Shown: in pieces, positions 28,888 through 37,147 of the stretch
Layout of the letters: each line of letters starts with the position of its first letter
Position numbering within the stretch: position 1 is the first letter of the stretch
From: Gammaproteobacteria bacterium Ga0077554
GTDB lineage: Bacteria > Pseudomonadota > Gammaproteobacteria > Ga0077554 > Ga007554
Direction: 5' to 3'
DNA length: 53,831 bases
NCBI GenBank assembly: GCA_001464585.1
Contig: LNFF01000041.1
Span: 1-53,831 of the forward strand
Program-made: the position numbers and the translations under genes
Notes under the pieces: generated by a model
Database searches by the model: none
What the model was told of the DNA's origin: nothing
What the model saw: the letters and a program-made list of their open reading frames with translations, nothing else

Positions 28888-30132
28888 TTAGCTCCCGCGT
28901 AAACGCACGCTTTCAAGCCTCTCTTGTACGCCTTCCTCCAGCCCTGCTGCAAACGTCAGTCGCGCCACATTGTTGCGGGCGAAGAACCCTTGAAAATCGC
29001 CAAAACGCTGTACGTATTCGATGATCAGCGAGGAAAAATCCGATGCGGAGGAGAAGATTTGTTTAAGGCCCTCTTCGCGTGAGCCGACGGTGTCGAGCAG
29101 AAAGCCTTTGCCCTGGGCGGCGATGGCGTCTACGACAAAATCAATATATTCCTTGCCGGCATGCCGGCCATCTTTTACCGCAAGCGCTATGTGGTGCAGG
29201 CGCGGGCCATAGTTGCGCACGAATGTTTCGGTGGGGCTGGGCAGTTTGTCCAGGTGATTGACGCAGTAGGGGTGATTGTTGGCGGTGAACACCTTGGCGG
29301 GGCTGGCGGATTCAGGCACGCCGCGCACGTTTTTGGTGACGTTGGTGGAGGAGTTCTGATCGGTGATGTCGTAGCTGCCCCAGTAGTAGTAGCTCGACAG
29401 CGCCAGGTATTCGAGCAACGCGGCTTCGCGATTCTGGCTGTAGACGCGGGTGGCAAGATGGTCGATGGGGAGTATTAAATCTTTAATGCCGATCCGTTCC
29501 TGCATCTCCTTGCCACGCTCGTAGGCGGCCTGCACGCTGCCGAGGACGACACATTTACCGTGCTGATAAACACGAATGCCATCCGCCGCGCGCTCCATAT
29601 AGCCCACGATGTTCTGCGTGTAGGGTGAGGGCTTGGACAGGCTCACATTGAGCGGCAAATCCAGTTCGGCAAGCTGGCCGATGGGAAAGAAGCGAAACTC
29701 GCGCGCCTGCTGCTGCGCCACGACATCGTGGCGGTTTGAGGTAAGCAGGATTTCGCCCAGATAACGACTGTGCGGACGCCGCGCGCCCACCGGGTACAAT
29801 TCATTCAGGCTACGGAAAATATCGCTGTAGCCGGGATCTTTTACTTCGCGCAGCAGGATGTCGGGCGCATTCATATCTATGCGCAGCACATGCGTGAGAT
29901 GTTTTGGGCTGTCCAACGTGACGAGATAATGATACGGCGTCATCAGCGCCAGTTCCGCGATATATTCAAGCGCATTGCCCGGCTCGACGGTAATGATCAG
30001 CGCCTCAATGCCGCCGATCATCTCGGTCAGGCCACTGCGGTCGCGCGCCTCCAATAGACGCGGTAGATACTCTTCAAAGAACGGGGAGTTTTGCTTGTCG
30101 CCAAAACGTGGCTGGTGGCTTGAGTTGAGCAT
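28888..30132 (-). CDS. HPPD-like VOC-fold protein
   Basis: A 414-residue protein that I relate to 4-hydroxyphenylpyruvate dioxygenase-like VOC proteins by its C-terminal half. PIDHLATRV (His225), RLHHIALAVKD (His313/314) and LIIEYVQRFGDF (Glu372) match in order the two His and one Glu that hold iron in HPPD, and LKQIFSS before the Glu also fits. The usual linker between the second His and the Glu is shortened: 58 residues against about 80 in HPPD. The first ~220 residues are a degenerate VOC half or another domain. It lies 14 bp after the large transglutaminase gene, which suggests a role in the same pathway. A tyrosine-catabolism role is not supported by the neighbours. Confidence 0.6.
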   Translation of the reverse strand: MLNSSHQPRFGDKQNSPFFEEYLPRLLEARDRSGLTEMIGGIEALIITVEPGNALEYIAELALMTPYHYLVTLDSPKHLTHVLRIDMNAPDILLREVKDPGYSDIFRSLNELYPVGARRPHSRYLGEILLTSNRHDVVAQQQAREFRFFPIGQLAELDLPLNVSLSKPSPYTQNIVGYMERAADGIRVYQHGKCVVLGSVQAAYERGKEMQERIGIKDLILPIDHLATRVYSQNREAALLEYLALSSYYYWGSYDITDQNSSTNVTKNVRGVPESASPAKVFTANNHPYCVNHLDKLPSPTETFVRNYGPRLHHIALAVKDGRHAGKEYIDFVVDAIAAQGKGFLLDTVGSREEGLKQIFSSASDFSSLIIEYVQRFGDFQGFFARNNVARLTFAAGLEEGVQERLESVRLRGS

Positions 30133-30146
30133 GGTTGTTCCTGGGG

Positions 30147-33100
30147 TTATGTGGGTTGCCAGCGCAAATCCAGGGTCATGGGAAAGCGCGGATTCAGTGC
30201 TTCGGCTGCGATGACCCTCGTCCCCGGACTGTGGCCGTGATCCCAGAAACGCGCACGGCGGCGCGATTCTGCCTCATTGGCGTTGACGGGAAAGGTGTCG
30301 TAGTTGCGCCCACCGGGGTGGCTGACGTGGTAGGTGCACCCGCCGATGGCGCGGCCATTCCAGTTGTCCACTACATCGAATACCAAGGGTGCATGGATAC
30401 CAATGGCGGGGTGCAATGCAGACGGTGGCGCCCATGCTTTGAAGCGCACTGCCGCGACGAACTCACCGGGCACGCCGGTCGGATGTAATGGCAGCGGACG
30501 GCCATTGCACGCCACCTGGTGGCGGCTATCAGTCATGCCATTCACCTTGACCTGCATGCGTTCCACCGATGAATCCACATAACGCGCCATGGCGCCGGCG
30601 GCCACTTCTTCGCCCAGCACATGCCACGGCTCGATGGCCTGGCGCAGTTCCAGATGGATGCCCTGATAAGCCACGCTGCCATAGCGCGGGAAGCGGAACT
30701 CGATGAACGGCGCGAACCAGGCATCGTCGAAGGCATAGCCCGCCGCGCGCAGATCGCGGCTGATGTCGCGCATGTCCTGCTCGATAAAATGCGGCAGCAT
30801 GAAGCGGTCGTGCAGCGCGGTATCCCAGTACACCAGCTTGCCTTGATAAGGCGTTTTCCAAAAGCGCGCCACCAGCGCCCGCAGCAACAACGATTGCACC
30901 AGACTCATACGGTAATGCGGTGGCATCTCGAACGCGCGCAACTCCACCAGTCCCAATCGCCCGGTCGCGGAGTCCGGGGCGTACAGCTTGTCGATGCAGA
31001 ACTCGGCGCGGTGCGTGTTGCCGGTGAGGTCAATCAATAAATTGCGCAACAGCCTGTCCACCAGCCAGAGCCGGTCGCTTTCTTCTCCCGAAGTAAGTTT
31101 GGCATCCATTTGCTGGAAGGCAATTTCCAGTTCGTAGAGGTTGTCATCGCGCGCTTCGTCGACGCGCGGCGCCTGGCTGGTGGGGCCGATGAACTGCCCG
31201 GAAAACAGGTAGGACATGGCCGGATGTTGCTGCCAATAGGTAATCAGGCTTTTCAGCAGATCCGGCCGGCGCAAAAAGGGGCTGTCCGCTGCAGTCGCTC
31301 CGCCCAGCGTGACGTGGTTGCCGCCGCCAGTGCCGGTGTGGCGGCCATCAAGCATGAATTTTTCGCTACCCAGGCGGGTGTGGCGTGCGTCTTCATACAA
31401 TGTGCGGGTGCGTTCCACCAAGGCCGGCCAGTCGGCAGCGGGATGGATGTTGACCTCGATGACACCCGGGTCGGGCGTGACCGACAGCGACATCAGACGC
31501 GGGTCACGCGGTGGCGCGTAGCCTTCCAGGCGGATCGGCTGGATCAGGGTTGCGGCACAACGTTCCAGAGTGGAAACCAGCGCGAGCCAGGCTTCCAGCG
31601 TGGTGGTGGGCGGCATGCAAACGTGCAGTATACCGTCGCGTACTTGCAGCGCCAGCGCGGTGTGGATGACTTCGCGCGCACTCGGGGTTTCGTCGATGGC
31701 ATCGTCGGCAGCGGGCTTGGTTGCGGGTGGATATTCTGGCAGCGGCGCACGTTCGGCAAACGGATCGGGAGGCAGTTCGAGCTCAAAATCCTCCGGCGCC
31801 AGCCACGGCAAGCTGTCCAACGGCAATCGGTAACCCAGCGCGGAATCACCCGCCACCAGATACAGCCGATCCTGGCGCAGCGGCCAACGGCTGGAACGCC
31901 ATTGCGGTGCAGTTGCGGTACCGGCTTTGAGCGGCAACACATAGCCAACAATCTCCGCCAATCCGGCGCGTAACTGTTTGGCAAGGTGATGACGCGCATC
32001 GGGCTGGGTGAGGTCAGCCTGATGCGGGTCAAGGTTGGCGGGCAAGCGGCTTTCCAAATCCAGCGCTTGCCACGGGTCTTCGTACGCTGGGATGAGATAA
32101 CCGGGGTTGAGTCCAAGCTGCTGGGTTAGCTGGGTGGCGAAGCGTTTGAGCGTGTCGGGGCTGATGGCGGCGCTGGCTTCGGCCACCAGTGCCGGGTTGT
32201 GCCAGAGCGGCCTGCCATCCGCGCGCCAGTAGGCGGTTAATGCCCAGCGTGGCAGAGGCTCACCCGGATACCATTTGCCCTGGCCGAAATGCAGCACGCC
32301 GCCAAGAGCAAAGCGTGCTTGCAGGCGGCGTATCAGGGCATTCGCCAAGGTCAACTTTTCTTCGCCCAGCGCGGCGATGTTCCACTCCTCACCGTCCATG
32401 TTGTCGATCGAAACAAAGGTTGGCTCGCCACCCTGGGTGAGGCGCACATCGCCGTGTTTCAATTCATCGTCAATCTGCAATCCTAGCGTATGCGCCGCTT
32501 GCCACTGTGCGTCGGTGTAAGGTTTTGTCACGCGCGGATCTTCGTGAATCCGCGTGACTGTCATGGTCACGTCAAGCCGCGATTCACAGATGCCGGTGAG
32601 GCCATTGATGGGCGCGGCGGAGGCGGGTTGCGCGGTGGCAGCCAGCGGAATATGACCTTCACCCGCCAGCAAGCCCGACGTGGCGTCCAACCCGACCCAG
32701 CCAGCGCCGGGGATATACGCTTCGCACCAGGCGTGCAAGTCGGTGAAATCGGCACTCGGCCCGGCGGGGCCGTCGAGTGGTTTTTCATCCGCAGCAAGCT
32801 GGATCAGATAACCCGAGACAAAGCGCGCAGCAATGCCCAGGTGGCGCAATACCTGCACCAGCAGCCAAGCGCTGTCGCGACAGGAACCAGAACCTTTGGT
32901 GAGCGTTTCCTCACAGCTTTGTACTCCCGGCTCCATGCGGATGAGATAGGCCACGCTGCGCTGGATGCGTTGATTGGTGTGTACCAGAAAGTTTGCGGTG
33001 CTCATGTTGCCAGGCAAAGCATCACGGAAATCAGCGAGCCATTTTGCAAGCGCTGTGCCCGCAGTGTCAGTCTGTAAAAACGGCGTGAGCTCAGCCTTCA

Positions 33101-33428
33101 GCTCGACCGGGTATTGAAATGGGTAATACTCGGCCCACGGCTCGACAAAAAAATCGAACGGATTGATGACGGTCATGTCCGCTATCAAATCCACTGTCAC
33201 TTCAAGTTCGCGTGTCGCCTCCGTGAAAGTGAGGCGGCCAACGAAATTGCCATAAGCGTCTTGTTGCCAGTGAATAAAGTGTTTGGCCGGCCGCACCTTC
33301 AATGAATAAGCCGAAATGGGCGTGCGGTTATGAGCGGCAGGTTTGAGCCGGATTTCATGGGGAAATATCATCACCGGACGATCAAAGCGATAACGACTGT
33401 GATGATGCAGGGCAACGCGTATAGTCAT
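30147..33428 (-). CDS. large transglutaminase-like / DUF2126 protein
   Basis: A 1093-residue protein. Residues 1-120 are the bacterial transglutaminase N-terminal beta domain. The core has Cys183 in GSGSCRDSAWLL, His232 in DLHAWCEAYI and Asp248 in GWVGLDATSG, a complete triad. From about 320 on is a DUF2126 region (LTQGGEPTFVSIDNMDGEEW; GTGGGNHVTLGG; SYLFSGQFIGPTSQAPRVDE). My recollection is that published comparative work has proposed a peptide-ligase fold for DUF2126. The ATG at 33428 follows the Anbu stop by one base (TGATATG), so translation is coupled. It probably handles peptide or amide substrates together with the ATP-grasp protein and Anbu. Confidence 0.88.
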   Translation of the reverse strand: MTIRVALHHHSRYRFDRPVMIFPHEIRLKPAAHNRTPISAYSLKVRPAKHFIHWQQDAYGNFVGRLTFTEATRELEVTVDLIADMTVINPFDFFVEPWAEYYPFQYPVELKAELTPFLQTDTAGTALAKWLADFRDALPGNMSTANFLVHTNQRIQRSVAYLIRMEPGVQSCEETLTKGSGSCRDSAWLLVQVLRHLGIAARFVSGYLIQLAADEKPLDGPAGPSADFTDLHAWCEAYIPGAGWVGLDATSGLLAGEGHIPLAATAQPASAAPINGLTGICESRLDVTMTVTRIHEDPRVTKPYTDAQWQAAHTLGLQIDDELKHGDVRLTQGGEPTFVSIDNMDGEEWNIAALGEEKLTLANALIRRLQARFALGGVLHFGQGKWYPGEPLPRWALTAYWRADGRPLWHNPALVAEASAAISPDTLKRFATQLTQQLGLNPGYLIPAYEDPWQALDLESRLPANLDPHQADLTQPDARHHLAKQLRAGLAEIVGYVLPLKAGTATAPQWRSSRWPLRQDRLYLVAGDSALGYRLPLDSLPWLAPEDFELELPPDPFAERAPLPEYPPATKPAADDAIDETPSAREVIHTALALQVRDGILHVCMPPTTTLEAWLALVSTLERCAATLIQPIRLEGYAPPRDPRLMSLSVTPDPGVIEVNIHPAADWPALVERTRTLYEDARHTRLGSEKFMLDGRHTGTGGGNHVTLGGATAADSPFLRRPDLLKSLITYWQQHPAMSYLFSGQFIGPTSQAPRVDEARDDNLYELEIAFQQMDAKLTSGEESDRLWLVDRLLRNLLIDLTGNTHRAEFCIDKLYAPDSATGRLGLVELRAFEMPPHYRMSLVQSLLLRALVARFWKTPYQGKLVYWDTALHDRFMLPHFIEQDMRDISRDLRAAGYAFDDAWFAPFIEFRFPRYGSVAYQGIHLELRQAIEPWHVLGEEVAAGAMARYVDSSVERMQVKVNGMTDSRHQVACNGRPLPLHPTGVPGEFVAAVRFKAWAPPSALHPAIGIHAPLVFDVVDNWNGRAIGGCTYHVSHPGGRNYDTFPVNANEAESRRRARFWDHGHSPGTRVIAAEALNPRFPMTLDLRWQPT

Positions 33429-33429
33429 A

Positions 33430-34200
33430 TCAGGGAGGGGGAATGTACGGATAGTCGCGGGTGTCTGGCGAGATGTCCCAGTCCGGATCGGGTAGTGAAG
33501 CGAACACGCCGCGCAGGCCTTCACTCCAGCGCTGGCTGATCTGGGAAAAATAGCTGTCGCTGTCGGTGATGTGGTGTACACGGCTCAGATTAAAGCTGTC
33601 ACACGTGTAACACGCCAGGTCAATCGGCAGCCCCACCGCGATATTGCTGCGCATGGTCGAGTCAAATGATACCAGCACGCACTTTATGGCGTCCATGAGC
33701 GGCGTTTCGGCTTGAATGACGCGATCAATGATGGGTTTGCCATATTTGGTTTCGCCGATCTGGAAATAGGGGGTTTCTTCGGTGGCCTCGATAAAATTGC
33801 CCTCGTCGTACATCATAAACAAGCGCGGCGGCTCACCACTTACCTGGCCACCCACGATAAAATTAGCGCCTACCTTGACAGTCCCCTTGAGCAGAAAGGG
33901 GCCGTCGCGCTCACGCACCTCCCGCAGGCAGTCTCCCAGCAACATGGCTACGTCGAACACCGATTCGGCATTCCACAGATTGCGTACTTCCTTGTGCCGC
34001 CCGCGTTGCTCAAGCAAATTGATCGCGCTCTGGGTGATGGACAAATTACCCGAACTGAGAATGACGATGACACGGTCACCGCTATTGACAAAACTCCGCA
34101 TTTTTTTGAAAGAGGCGATTTGATCCACGCCGGCATTGGTGCGGGAATCCGAAGCAAATACCAGTCCGGCGTTGAGTTTGAGCGCGACGCAATAAGTCAT
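33430..34200 (-). CDS. Anbu, proteasome-type peptidase
   Basis: A 256-residue Ntn-hydrolase of the Anbu group (bacterial relatives of HslV and the 20S proteasome beta subunit). After removal of Met the chain begins TYCVALKLNAGLVFASDSRT. Thr1 is the nucleophile, Asp17 and Lys32 the other core residues, and all three are in the expected spacing. The middle has VGANFIVGGQ, the usual beta-subunit glycine loop. Activity of Anbu on peptides is poorly known. It lies 30 bp after the alpha-E gene and 1 bp before the large transglutaminase gene. The proline-rich end (YIPPP) also occupies the ribosome binding region of the next gene. Confidence 0.92.
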   Translation of the reverse strand: MTYCVALKLNAGLVFASDSRTNAGVDQIASFKKMRSFVNSGDRVIVILSSGNLSITQSAINLLEQRGRHKEVRNLWNAESVFDVAMLLGDCLREVRERDGPFLLKGTVKVGANFIVGGQVSGEPPRLFMMYDEGNFIEATEETPYFQIGETKYGKPIIDRVIQAETPLMDAIKCVLVSFDSTMRSNIAVGLPIDLACYTCDSFNLSRVHHITDSDSYFSQISQRWSEGLRGVFASLPDPDWDISPDTRDYPYIPPP

Positions 34201-34230
34201 GAGAAATCCACCGCCGTTGTTTAGTGTCTT

Positions 34231-35241
34231 TTATTGTACATGTGCCGTCTGGTATTGTACTTGTGTTATCGGGCGTACGGGTAGTGGTGAGACAAATTCA
34301 TCACGGCGTGCCAGATAAGCGCTGCGAATTTCCTTGCTCAGGCTGGCAGTCCGGCCGAGAAAATCGGTCAGGTATTCATGCAGCCCATTGGCGAAAATAT
34401 TTTCAATGAGACTGAAATGCAGTGCTGCATGGAGCTCACCCGCGCAGCGGCGCGCCTCGCGTCCGGTCGAGCCGTTGATAATCTCCAACGTGGAATCCAC
34501 CTCGTTCAGGCAGGCGTGCAGCGAACGCGGCATGTCGGCACGCAGCACCAACAACTCGGCCACGCGCAACGGCGAGATCACGTCACGGTAGATTTTTCGA
34601 TACGCCTCGAATGCGCTCACCGAGCGCAACAACGCGCCCCACTGGTAATAATCCGCCGCGCCGCCGACATCTTTCACGCTCGGCAGCAGGATGTGGTACT
34701 TGACGTCGAGAATGCGCGCGGTATTGTCCGCACGTTCTAAAAATGTGCCGAGACGGATGAAATTAAGTGCGTCGTCCTTGAGAATAGTGCCCAACGTCAC
34801 ACCGCGAAACAGATGAGAGCGCTCTTTCACCCAATCGAAAAAAGACGTCAGACGATTACCGCTGAGGATCGGTGACAGGCGGTTGAGTTCCAGCCAGGTG
34901 GCGTTGATACTCTCCCACATTTCGCTGGTAATGGCGCCGCGCACCGCACGCGCATTTTCCCGTGCCCGCCTCAGGCTGGTGTAGATGCTGGCCGGGTTGT
35001 CCGGATCAAGCGCGATAAAGCGCGTGACAGCAACCGATTCTGCTGCGCCGTATTTATCAGAGTAGGCGGCCGCGCAGCCCGAAATATTGAGCGGCGCATA
35101 CCACAGGTTGGCTTCCGCGCCTTCCGAGTCATCCGGCAGCAGCGACGTGCTGTGCGTGACATCGAGCACGCGCGCGGTATTTTCGGCACGTTCAATATAG
35201 CGCGCCATCCAGAACAGGTGATCTGCGGTGCGTGACAACAT
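34231..35241 (-). CDS. alpha-E domain protein (DUF403)
   Basis: A 336-residue, mostly helical protein. MLSRTADHLFWMARYIERAENTARVLDV is the family opening; the same pattern returns at LGTFLERADNTARILDVKY, suggesting two related helical halves. No catalytic function is established; in genomes it accompanies circularly permuted ATP-grasp proteins and may serve as their partner. GGAGG lies inside the end of the upstream ATP-grasp gene and the ATG comes 3 bp after that stop, so translation is coupled. Confidence 0.92.
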   Translation of the reverse strand: MLSRTADHLFWMARYIERAENTARVLDVTHSTSLLPDDSEGAEANLWYAPLNISGCAAAYSDKYGAAESVAVTRFIALDPDNPASIYTSLRRARENARAVRGAITSEMWESINATWLELNRLSPILSGNRLTSFFDWVKERSHLFRGVTLGTILKDDALNFIRLGTFLERADNTARILDVKYHILLPSVKDVGGAADYYQWGALLRSVSAFEAYRKIYRDVISPLRVAELLVLRADMPRSLHACLNEVDSTLEIINGSTGREARRCAGELHAALHFSLIENIFANGLHEYLTDFLGRTASLSKEIRSAYLARRDEFVSPLPVRPITQVQYQTAHVQ

Positions 35242-35244
35242 GAT

Positions 35245-36663
35245 TTAATCCTCCAGTATCCAGGTATCTTTGGTTCCGCCACCCTGGGATGAATTGACGA
35301 CTAGCGAGCCCTCAGTCAACGCCACGCGCGTGAGTCCGCCCGGCACCAGACGGATGTCCTTGCCGGATAAAACGAAAGGGCGCAAGTCAACATGCCGTGG
35401 TGCGATACCCGCTTCCACCAGCGTTGGGCAGGTGGACAGCGCCAGCGTCGGCTGTGCGATAAAGCGGGCGGGCGCGGCCAGAATCCGTTCGCGATACGCT
35501 GCAATCTCTGCGGGGGTACTGGTCGGCCCCACCAACATGCCGTAACCACCCGAGCCTTGCACTTCCTTCACCACCAACTCAGGCAAGTGGGCGAGCACGT
35601 ATTTGAGATCTTCTTTTTTGCCGAGGCGCCACGTGGGCACATTGGATAAAATCGGTTTTTCGCCCAGATAAAATTCAATCATGGTCGGCACATACAGATA
35701 GGTAGACTTGTCGTCTGCCACGCCTGTGCCGATGCCGTTGGCCAACGCGACGCCGCCGCTGCGGTAGGCGCTCATCAAACCGGGCACGCCCAGTGTCGAA
35801 TCCACCCGGAACGCCAGCGGATCAAGAAAGTCGTCATCCACCCGCCGATATATCACGTGTACCTGTTGCGGGCCTTCGGTGGTGTGCATGTAGACCTTGT
35901 CAGCATGCACAAACAAATCCTTGCCTTCCACCAGTTCCACGCCCATTTGGCTGGCGAGGAAAGCGTGCTCAAAATAGGCGCTGTTATAGGTGCCGGGCGT
36001 CATCACCACAATCACCGGTTTATCTACATTAGGCGGCGCGGCTTCGAGCAGGGTATGCAGCAGCATCTGCGGATAATGGTTGATGGGCGCCACCGCATGG
36101 CTGGCAAACAGGTCGGGGAAGAGCCGCATCATGGTATTACGGTTTTCCAGCATGTACGACACACCCGACGGGGTGCGCAGGTTGTCTTCCAGCACATAGA
36201 AATCGTTTTCCGCCACCCGCACCAGATCAATCCCAGCGATGTGGGCATACACTTGATTGGGCAAGTCGACACCGCGCATTTCTGGCCGGTACAGGCTATT
36301 TGCCAGCACCTGACGGGCTGGAACCAAGCCCGCTTTAATGATCTGCTGATCGTGATAAATGTCGTGTAAAAACGCATTCAGCGCCCCCACCCGCTGCTTC
36401 AGGCCGCGCTCCAGCAGCGCCCATTCCTGGGCGTCAAAGATGCGTGGAATCACATCGAATGGAATCAGGCGTTCCGCGCTCGCCTCCTCCCCATACACGG
36501 CAAAGGTAATTCCCAGGCGGCGAAACAGCACTTCGGCTTCACGCTGCTTCTGGGAAAGCGCCTCCAGAGGCAAGGAAAATAGCAGTGCGGCTACATCCTG
36601 ATATTGACTGCGCACCAACCCTTCCGGGCTGTGCATTTCATCGAAGAGGGTGACTTTATTCAT
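35245..36663 (-). CDS. circularly permuted ATP-grasp type 2 protein
   Basis: A 472-residue protein of the DUF404/DUF407 (circularly permuted ATP-grasp) family. Recognisable parts are NQVYAHIAGIDLVRVAENDFYVLEDNLRTPSGVSYMLENR, then DKVYMHTTEGPQQVHVIYRRVDDDFLDPL, the ATP-binding ELVVKEVQGSGGYGML, and the ending VVNSSQGGGTKDTW. ATP-grasp enzymes join a carboxylate to an amine; this subfamily is predicted to make a peptide or amide tag, with no experimental substrate known to me. It is the promoter-proximal gene of the six-gene operon. Confidence 0.92.
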   Translation of the reverse strand: MNKVTLFDEMHSPEGLVRSQYQDVAALLFSLPLEALSQKQREAEVLFRRLGITFAVYGEEASAERLIPFDVIPRIFDAQEWALLERGLKQRVGALNAFLHDIYHDQQIIKAGLVPARQVLANSLYRPEMRGVDLPNQVYAHIAGIDLVRVAENDFYVLEDNLRTPSGVSYMLENRNTMMRLFPDLFASHAVAPINHYPQMLLHTLLEAAPPNVDKPVIVVMTPGTYNSAYFEHAFLASQMGVELVEGKDLFVHADKVYMHTTEGPQQVHVIYRRVDDDFLDPLAFRVDSTLGVPGLMSAYRSGGVALANGIGTGVADDKSTYLYVPTMIEFYLGEKPILSNVPTWRLGKKEDLKYVLAHLPELVVKEVQGSGGYGMLVGPTSTPAEIAAYRERILAAPARFIAQPTLALSTCPTLVEAGIAPRHVDLRPFVLSGKDIRLVPGGLTRVALTEGSLVVNSSQGGGTKDTWILED

Positions 36664-36748
36664 GGCCGCACTCTACATTAGGCTGATAGAAGTGCCCTTA
36701 CCGTGTTTGTCTTATTAAAGAATTGCAAGCGCCATGCCAGCCCCATAA

Positions 36749-36776
36749 ATTATATTAAGATATTATTTTTAATGAA
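36749..36776 (-). promoter_or_regulatory. putative promoter of the Anbu operon
   Basis: On the minus strand a perfect TATAAT (plus-strand 36749-36754) is preceded at 16 nt by TTCATT (plus-strand 36771-36776) in a very AT-rich stretch. Transcription would begin about 80 nt before the ATP-grasp start. The -35 is weak. Confidence 0.5.
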
Positions 36777-36935
36777 GTTTTTTGCTTTTTTTATGAAAGC
36801 CGGGGATAGCATGCCCTCCCTTGGGGCATAGACAAAGGATCCACTGCTTTATCGCGTCATTTTAGTGCGGCAATGTCATTCAAGTGATTTCAGATATACA
36901 CCACTTGACCCAATACTGTTCGCTTAATACACTTC

Positions 36936-36974
36936 CCGTTCGCCCGGATGGTTCGATATGCTCACCACGAACGG
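36936..36974. repeat. imperfect palindrome CCGTTCG...CGAACGG
   Basis: CCGTTCG (36936) and CGAACGG (ending 36974) frame a 25-nt centre in which GGTTCGA / CTCACCAC look like parts of a common bacterial hairpin repeat. CCACTTGACC occurs just outside on both sides (36901 and 36994). The whole 36664-37147 gap contains no gene, only this repeat, the minus-strand promoter and the CIRCE element. Confidence 0.5.
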
Positions 36975-37044
36975 CTAAACCGAACCGTATTGCCACTTGA
37001 CCACGAAAAAAATTGGGTTGCGGGTAACGGAACTTTTGAATCCA

Positions 37045-37071
37045 TTAGCACTCTGAGGAAAGGAGTGCTAG
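37045..37071. promoter_or_regulatory. CIRCE element (HrcA operator) upstream of rpoH
   Basis: TTAGCACTC (37045-37053), exactly nine bases, then GAGTGCTAG (37063-37071). The CIRCE consensus is TTAGCACTC-N9-GAGTGCTAA, so 17 of 18 arm bases match and the spacer length is exact. It lies 76 bp before the rpoH start. HrcA represses heat-shock genes such as groESL through this site. A TTGACA follows directly at 37076. The hrcA gene is not in the window. Confidence 0.88.
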
Positions 37072-37147
37072 GATATTGACAGGGAACAAACGATATTCAA
37101 CGCTCTCTAATAATGACATACCGTGAAAGTTCAGGGAGGAACCCAAC

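Noticed and set aside
28888-30132. Assignment as a true 4-hydroxyphenylpyruvate dioxygenase of tyrosine breakdown
   Set aside because: The linker between the iron ligands is too short, the N-terminal half does not match, and no other tyrosine-degradation gene lies near.
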